A DNA stretch of 10,616 nucleotides from Candidatus Omnitrophota bacterium. Its GTDB lineage: Bacteria; Omnitrophota; Gorgyraeia; Velamenicoccales; Velamenicoccaceae. The DNA lies in assembly GCA_028717105.1 (NCBI GenBank), contig JAQUOM010000056.1, positions 1 to 10,616 on the forward strand. The letters run 5' to 3'. The notes beneath the pieces are model-generated. The model saw nothing but the letters and a program-made list of their open reading frames with translations. It did not search any database and had not been told where the DNA came from. Positions 6,547 through 10,616 of the stretch are shown in pieces. Numbering within the stretch: position 1 is the stretch's first letter; every line of letters starts with the position of its first letter. The position numbers and the translations under genes were made by a program.

Positions 6547-6644
6547 CCTCGCCGTCTCGTCGAGGGGACCTGCCAGGATGAAAAGATGAAAAGTGGCGGT
6601 CCGAACCCCAACTTGGCCCGCAGGTTAAGCGGTTTCGCCAAGTT
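6547..6644 (-). promoter_or_regulatory. Structured 5' leader with three consecutive hairpins, class unknown
   Basis: Read along the minus-strand transcript, hairpin 1 pairs AACTTGGC (6644-6637) with GCCAAGTT (6617-6610). It encloses a GAAA bulge and an inner CCGC/GCGG stem with a 7-base loop. After 7 bases, hairpin 2 pairs GGACC-GCCA (6602-6594) with TGGC-A-GGTCC (6575-6566), with one bulged A and an 18-base loop containing TTTTCATC twice. Hairpin 3 follows without a gap, CCTCG (6565-6561) with CGAGG (6551-6547), and ends 5 bases before the ribosome site. Stems that fill nearly the whole leader suggest a cis-acting RNA controlling the coiled-coil protein gene. I cannot match it to a riboswitch class I know. 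Confidence 0.45.
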
Positions 6645-6663
6645 GTGTTCTCATTTGAATTTA

Positions 6664-6692
6664 GATATATCATAATAAAGACGCGAGTGCAA
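6664..6692 (-). promoter_or_regulatory. Sigma-70-type promoter for the coiled-coil protein gene
   Basis: TTGCAC (6692-6687) and TATATC (6669-6664) are 17 bases apart on the minus strand, preceded by an A/T-rich stretch like an UP element. Transcription would start near 6657, giving a leader of about 125 nt. Confidence 0.6.
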
Positions 6693-6895
6693 GAAAAATT
6701 TAAACGATCGCGTGACCTAAGCAAGAGAAAGTACAGGGGTTATGACGCGGCCAGGGAAAAAAACAGCCTTTTTCCGACGGAGAGACGTTTGAAGCGTGAA
6801 AAAAGTTGAGGGATCAAAGAGAAGAAAAACGCACCGGGTTTGAAGAGAATAATTGTATTACTTCTTTTTTTTCAGGGAGTTAAGAGCAGGGCGGG
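6693..6895. other. Intergenic spacer without a gene
   Basis: About 200 bp between the ROK gene stop and the next promoter. On the minus strand it is pyrimidine-rich, with several T-runs. GGAAAAA (6755-6761) and TTTTTCC (6769-6775) form a 7-bp stem with a 7-base loop, and AGAAGTAAT can pair imperfectly with ATTATTCT just after the ROK stop. Neither is a convincing terminator for the glycosidase-ROK unit, and I see no tRNA or small gene. Confidence 0.5.
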
Positions 6896-8095
6896 TCAAT
6901 CGTTGATCTCGGCAAAAACCTGGCGCGTGACAAGTCCGGCGGCGCCGAGGGCCACGCCATTCTCGCCTAATCGGGTCGGGACGATCTTGACGGCGGAGGC
7001 CGATTCTTCAAAACACCATTCACTCACAGCACTCTTGATCTCTTCGATCAAAACAATGCCGGCCTCTTCGATCCCGCCGCCGATGATCACCATCTCGGGG
7101 TTGAGGAGATTGACAAGATAAGCCACGCGCAGGCCCAGGCGCCGCCCGGCCTCGCGCACGACATCCACGGCGGGGGCCTCACCCCGGCGGCATGCCTCAA
7201 AGATCCGGCCGAGATCGGCATCACAAGCTTCCTTCGGGGCCTTCGCGCCCTTCTTCCATTGCTGACGTTTGAGGTATTCGGCGCGGATCCCCAGGTCTGC
7301 CTCCCATCGTTCCAGGAAATACGGCGATTCTTTCTTGTCGCTATGGACGGCTACTTCTCCGGCGCAACCGCTTGTGCCCCGGTAGATCTCACTATTGATC
7401 ATCAATCCGCACCCCACCCCGGAGAACATGTAGACGATGTTCTTCGTGTCGGAGTCCAGGGCCATCCATTGTTCGCCGAAACACGCCAGCGTCGCGTCGT
7501 TCTCAATGAAAACGGGCAGGCGGAATTCACGTTCCAAAATATCCTTCAACGGCACGGTGACATCAAGATAATGATAGCCGTTGTCTATCTTCTCCGGCCA
7601 GCGCACCTTTTCCCTGGCAGCATCCACGATGCCTCCGATGCCGATCCCAATGCCCCGGATCTTCTGCCGGCAGCTCTTGGCTTCATCCAGGAGCCCGCTT
7701 GTCGTCGAGAGGACCGAGTCTACCACCTCACGGCAGGAGGAACCCGGCTTTCCTTTTTTGAACTTATGCAGGACTTTGCCGCTCAAGTCCGTCACAACAC
7801 CGATCGTATCTAAAAGATTGGTGCCGATGCCCACGGCGTATCCGGCGGACGTATTCAAGTCCAAAAGCAGCGGCCGGCGGCCGCCCTTGGAAACGTCGAA
7901 CTCTTTTTCAAAGACGATCTTCTGCCTTAAAAATTCGTCGACATAATTGGAGACCGTCACGACGTTCAAGCCGATCAAGCCGGAAATGTCCGTCTTGCTG
8001 ATCGGCCCGCGCCGGCGGATAGCATCCAGGATAAAAAGATTTTTCCTGGACCTCTCCGAAAGGTTTTCCCCTTTAAAATAAGGTTCTCTCGCCAT
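6896..8095 (-). CDS. ROK-family (NagC/XylR-type) transcriptional repressor, zinc motif missing
   Basis: The 399-residue protein has an N-terminal winged helix-turn-helix (about 15-65; helix pair ISKTDISGLIGLNVVTVSNYV, then wing GGRRP at 71-75) fused to a sugar-kinase-like ROK domain (about 85-395). Visible ROK motifs are GIGIGIGGIVD at 147-157, IENDAT at 197-202 with the usual catalytic-base aspartate, SGVGCGLMIN at 215-224 and VIIGGGI at 336-342. The first phosphate motif is degenerate (GIGTN), as is usual for repressors. Oddly, the zinc site GH...CxCGxxGC, normal even in NagC and Mlc, is absent: the matching stretch (246-275) has neither its cysteines nor the histidine. It is likely a cytosolic sugar-responsive repressor. 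Its start overlaps the glycosidase by 23 bases, which points to control of that gene. The start has only a weak upstream GGA. Confidence 0.88.
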   Translation of the reverse strand: MAREPYFKGENLSERSRKNLFILDAIRRRGPISKTDISGLIGLNVVTVSNYVDEFLRQKIVFEKEFDVSKGGRRPLLLDLNTSAGYAVGIGTNLLDTIGVVTDLSGKVLHKFKKGKPGSSCREVVDSVLSTTSGLLDEAKSCRQKIRGIGIGIGGIVDAAREKVRWPEKIDNGYHYLDVTVPLKDILEREFRLPVFIENDATLACFGEQWMALDSDTKNIVYMFSGVGCGLMINSEIYRGTSGCAGEVAVHSDKKESPYFLERWEADLGIRAEYLKRQQWKKGAKAPKEACDADLGRIFEACRRGEAPAVDVVREAGRRLGLRVAYLVNLLNPEMVIIGGGIEEAGIVLIEEIKSAVSEWCFEESASAVKIVPTRLGENGVALGAAGLVTRQVFAEIND

Positions 8096-10274
8096 TCCTG
8101 ATCCGTTTTAAAAACGCCGCCATATCCTTGTGCTTGCGGGCATAAGCGATCGCGAACGCCCAAAAGCTCATATTGCGCATATAATGATCGCCGAACATGA
8201 AGCTGCCGTCGACAGAAGAAACCATATCCGGCTGATTCCAGGGGTTCATGATATTCCCCGCCACGTTATCCCAGGCCTTTTTGGCCAAAACACAGGCCTC
8301 CTTCTCCATGCCTTCATAAAGGGCCAGGGATGCCAGCACATACGTCATGCTGATCCAGACGTTCTCCGCGTGTCCGTTTGATTTGTCCTTTTCGCCGGAA
8401 GGCAAGACAGCGTTCACGGCTCCGAAGCCCGAGACCGAACCGTTAAGCTCCATAATCGTCTGCAGAGCCTTTTTCACCTTTTCAGGAGAAACGATATATC
8501 CCAGTCCCAACAGATGCGCGACCCACTGCCCCACCAGCTGAGATGCCGTACAAGAAATGTTTACTTTCTGAGAGCGAAGTTGATGGGAGAGTTGCTGATC
8601 CGATAAATCCTTCTTGGTATCATTATATGCCAGAAAGTAGTTCTTGTGCCATAATTTTTTTTCAAAATGGGAACGCCCGTTTTTAAACCACCTGCGGGCT
8701 TCCCCCGCAAGCTCCTCATCCTTCATGTGAACGCTCATCTGCTCTAAGGCCAGGAGCGCAGCCAGAAACACACCCCCTGCATAAGCGGACGCCCCATAAA
8801 AATTCCAGAGGTCGAACGTCGTATCCGCCCCCTCGTTGTCCGGCAGAAAATCCTTGTTTTTATCCGTAGAGGCAAGCCAATAGAAAGCCTTTTTCACAAA
8901 AGGATACATGCGTTTCAAGAACGCTTCGTCGCCTGTCAGGAGATACCCCCGCCAGACCAAAAGGATAAATTTGGAATTCAGGTCTTTCCACAGGAGGCCG
9001 TTGGTGCTGTTGGACGCAAGATCGCTGCGCTTATTGCCCAGATCGTGCGGAATATACCCCTGAGGCCTCTGGGCCTCGGCGAATTGCGTGATCTCTTTTA
9101 AATCCATTTGGGGGAAAAACAGGCCCAGGGCGACAGAAGCAAAGAACCTGACATCCAGCGTCCCTAAAAGAGGGCAAACCTCCGGGGCCTCAAAAAATCC
9201 GAAACGCTCCCGCTTCGTCCAGTGGCTGCCCGAAGAAAAAGGATAGAGGTTGTTCAACAGGGCGTCCTTGATCCAATCGTCGATCCTCAGGGCCAAAAGA
9301 TCCCTGGTCCACGCCCGTGTCGTTTCATAGAGGTCGCCGGCATTTTTGGCAATATAACCGTTGATATCGTGAACGCCGCGGAACCAATTTTCATACATTT
9401 TCCCTTCGGCGTATCCGCCGAAATGCCAGGCCCAGAAAAACGTAACCGTGACCGATTGCCCGGGTTTCAAAACCGCCTGGGCCGCCAGGGCGCCTCCGAG
9501 CTGGATGCTTTCCGACGCGACGGCACGCTCGGTATTGACATTGGGCAACGCCCCGTCGCGGCTAAAGGCCGCCCAGGCCTCTCCCAAGGAAAAACCGTTC
9601 TTGTCGAACACGAAGGGCCGCGATTGCATATTCCATTCACCCAGATAGGTGCATGTCAATTTCCTGCTTTTCACAAGGCCCAGGGACATCTCTCCGGCCA
9701 GGGGATCCTGCCCCTGCGTTTTCTTATTGAAAAAATTCAAAGACAGAATGTCCGGGGTATCCGCCACCTGATTGAACCGGCCGACGGCCCAATCGCCGAT
9801 GATGTTACGGCCGCAGGCCATGAGAGAAACGGCGGCCGTGACCCTTGTGGGGTTGGTGACCTTGAAACGGAAAATCGCGGCAGGCGTCCCGGATTTCTTT
9901 TCATCCTGCGGGACCAAAGGCGAAAACGCCTCCAATTCACACCGCACGGGAAGCTCCTCGTCCCGGTACTGGAGCCGCGCAAAAGGATATCTGCCGTCAA
10001 AAACAATGGAAGAAACACCGCTATAATCCGGCGGGACCTGCGTCTCGAGAATACGGCTCACTTTTTTCTTTTTTGTCGCAGCAAAGAGGGCAAAGTGAAA
10101 ACCAAGGATCCCCTTGCGGCTGGACGGATCAGAAGAAACAACAGGGCGATGCAAACTGTTCAAAAAGGTAAAATGATCCAGGCCGCCGTTGGGCATGATC
10201 TCCATCTTGCCGGCGCCGAGGCCTCCCAGCGGGATCCCTGATTTTACGTTTTGATCGGATGTATATGTCGGCAT
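8073..10274 (-). CDS. GH116-family beta-glycosidase (GBA2/glucosylceramidase-like)
   Basis: The 733-residue protein opens with the GBA2 N-terminal signature SGIPLGGLGAGKMEIMPNG (12-30) and a beta-sandwich domain to about 290. An (alpha/alpha)6 catalytic domain follows from about 320. GFFEAPEVCPLLGTLDVRFFAS (359-380) matches the family's nucleophile region, with E362 or E365 as candidate nucleophile. PHDLG (409-413) and WKDLNSKF (429-436) are typical, and TTFDLWNFYGASAYAGG (485-501) holds D488, the likely acid/base. The E-to-D distance of 123-126 residues fits short archaeal members better than GBA2. Family enzymes cleave beta-glucosides or beta-xylosides, including glucosylceramide; the substrate here is unknown. 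There is no signal peptide, so it acts in the cytosol on imported glycosides. No ribosome site precedes the ATG, though the SGIPLGG motif leaves little room for another start. It is coupled to the ROK repressor. Confidence 0.9.
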   Translation of the reverse strand: MPTYTSDQNVKSGIPLGGLGAGKMEIMPNGGLDHFTFLNSLHRPVVSSDPSSRKGILGFHFALFAATKKKKVSRILETQVPPDYSGVSSIVFDGRYPFARLQYRDEELPVRCELEAFSPLVPQDEKKSGTPAAIFRFKVTNPTRVTAAVSLMACGRNIIGDWAVGRFNQVADTPDILSLNFFNKKTQGQDPLAGEMSLGLVKSRKLTCTYLGEWNMQSRPFVFDKNGFSLGEAWAAFSRDGALPNVNTERAVASESIQLGGALAAQAVLKPGQSVTVTFFWAWHFGGYAEGKMYENWFRGVHDINGYIAKNAGDLYETTRAWTRDLLALRIDDWIKDALLNNLYPFSSGSHWTKRERFGFFEAPEVCPLLGTLDVRFFASVALGLFFPQMDLKEITQFAEAQRPQGYIPHDLGNKRSDLASNSTNGLLWKDLNSKFILLVWRGYLLTGDEAFLKRMYPFVKKAFYWLASTDKNKDFLPDNEGADTTFDLWNFYGASAYAGGVFLAALLALEQMSVHMKDEELAGEARRWFKNGRSHFEKKLWHKNYFLAYNDTKKDLSDQQLSHQLRSQKVNISCTASQLVGQWVAHLLGLGYIVSPEKVKKALQTIMELNGSVSGFGAVNAVLPSGEKDKSNGHAENVWISMTYVLASLALYEGMEKEACVLAKKAWDNVAGNIMNPWNQPDMVSSVDGSFMFGDHYMRNMSFWAFAIAYARKHKDMAAFLKRIRNGERTLF

Positions 10275-10300
10275 GGTTTTAAAAACGAAAATAGATGTTG

Positions 10301-10324
10301 TATCAGAGTATCACAGTGTCAGAG
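10301..10324. repeat. Three tandem degenerate octamers
   Basis: Plus-strand units TATCAGAG, TATCACAG and TGTCAGAG follow one another exactly, sharing the pattern TRTCASAG. The third unit contains the stop codon of the four-helix-bundle gene (10319-10321). The repeat therefore spans the end of that gene and the upstream region of the glycosidase. Confidence 0.7.
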
Positions 10325-10616
10325 TGAAAACGCCTTGTTCCGTAACGTCTTTGCAAAGGCCGTCAGAACAATACCGGCCTCAAAACGCAAATTCTCCAAA
10401 GACCCGTATGCCGCCTGAGACAAATAGCCCAACTCCAAAGCGACTTCCAGCAAATATTCGGTTTCAACCGAGGAGCGGTTGGCAATGTTCAAAAAACTCC
10501 CTTTTGCTGGTGCTGACATGTCCTTCCACAATATTGAGAGGCACGGAAAAGCCGGAGCGCCTCATCTGTGACGTCAAACCGTATAATTCTTCTTTCGGGA
10601 AATGCGCGGTGGCTTT
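10319..10616 (-). pseudogene. Four-helix-bundle (S23 / 23S rRNA intervening-sequence type) protein, frameshifted and cut by the window edge
   Basis: From the right edge, one frame reads FPKEELYGLTSQMRRSGFSV, then PLNIVEGH and SKREFFEH, and stops after HCQPLLG. The frame one base further reads FLNIANRSSVETEYLLEVALELGYLSQAAYGSLENLRFEAGIVLTAFAKTL to the stop at 10319. Together they are the central and C-terminal parts of the S23-type four-helix-bundle family (TSQMRR, NI.EG, KREF, ETEYLLE.A.ELGYLS). Removing one base from the T-run on this strand (A6 at 10491-10496) joins the frames. This may be a decayed gene, a sequencing or assembly error in a homopolymer, or less likely a +1 frameshift. The first residues lie outside the window. 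The family is small cytosolic proteins, often encoded near rRNA inserts or scattered in MAGs, without an agreed function. Confidence 0.75.

Noticed and set aside
6604..6628. Pseudoknot between the loop of leader hairpin 1 (AACCU) and the following GGGGUU
   Set aside because: The bases can pair, but the connecting strand would have to cross a 12-bp helix with almost no linker, which is sterically implausible while hairpin 1 is formed.
6531..6641. Upstream TTG-started extension of the coiled-coil protein
   Set aside because: There is no ribosome site, the region folds into hairpins, and the ATG at 6530 has a near-perfect ribosome site.
6755..6775. A/T-rich hairpin as terminator of the glycosidase-ROK unit
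   Set aside because: The stem is mostly A-T, more than 100 bases after the stop, and no T-run follows it on the minus strand.
9222..10241. Plus-strand reading frame of 339 codons
   Set aside because: It lies wholly opposite the GH116 gene, which has conserved motifs along its length; no family signature is seen on the plus strand.

Overview
This 10.6 kb window is densely coding, and every gene I can support lies on the minus strand, so the text below follows transcription from the right edge to the left. The sequence suggests an uncultured, diderm-type bacterium of moderately high GC. A short secreted Pro/Ala/Glu-rich protein, a membrane-anchored coiled-coil protein with a FlgT-C-like end domain, a four-helix-bundle (S23-type) gene and a GH116 glycosidase are a combination familiar from Omnitrophota and other PVC-related genomes. 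That taxonomic guess is inference only; there is no rRNA or marker gene here to fix it.

Right part (10616-6896): a frameshifted, edge-truncated four-helix-bundle gene ends inside a small octamer tandem repeat. It is followed by a GH116-family beta-glycosidase whose last 23 bases overlap the start of a ROK-family repressor. Glycosidase and repressor look like a coupled sugar-utilisation pair. About 200 bp of pyrimidine-rich spacer with no gene follows.

Middle (6692-3031): a good sigma-70-type promoter drives an unusually structured 5' leader of about 125 nt and a 401-aa coiled-coil membrane protein. That gene ends at a hairpin built of degenerate telomere-like hexamers. Next come a LacI-family regulator, a MetE-core/URO-D-type zinc methyltransferase 33 bp behind it (probably co-transcribed), and a secreted acidic Pro/Ala/Glu-rich protein with a small beta-like domain. 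A clear bidirectional terminator closes this block.

Left part (2101-1): a HAD phosphatase of the phosphoglycolate phosphatase type comes first. A near-consensus promoter embedded in a palindrome then precedes a YggT membrane protein and a HlyC/CorC-type CNNM-CBS transporter, which runs off the left edge.

I see no phage, insertion sequence, CRISPR array, tRNA or rRNA, and no strong evidence of a wholly new system. The most unexplained signals are the three-hairpin leader at 6547-6644, the inverted hexamer repeat at 5251-5317 and the octamer repeat at 10301-10324.
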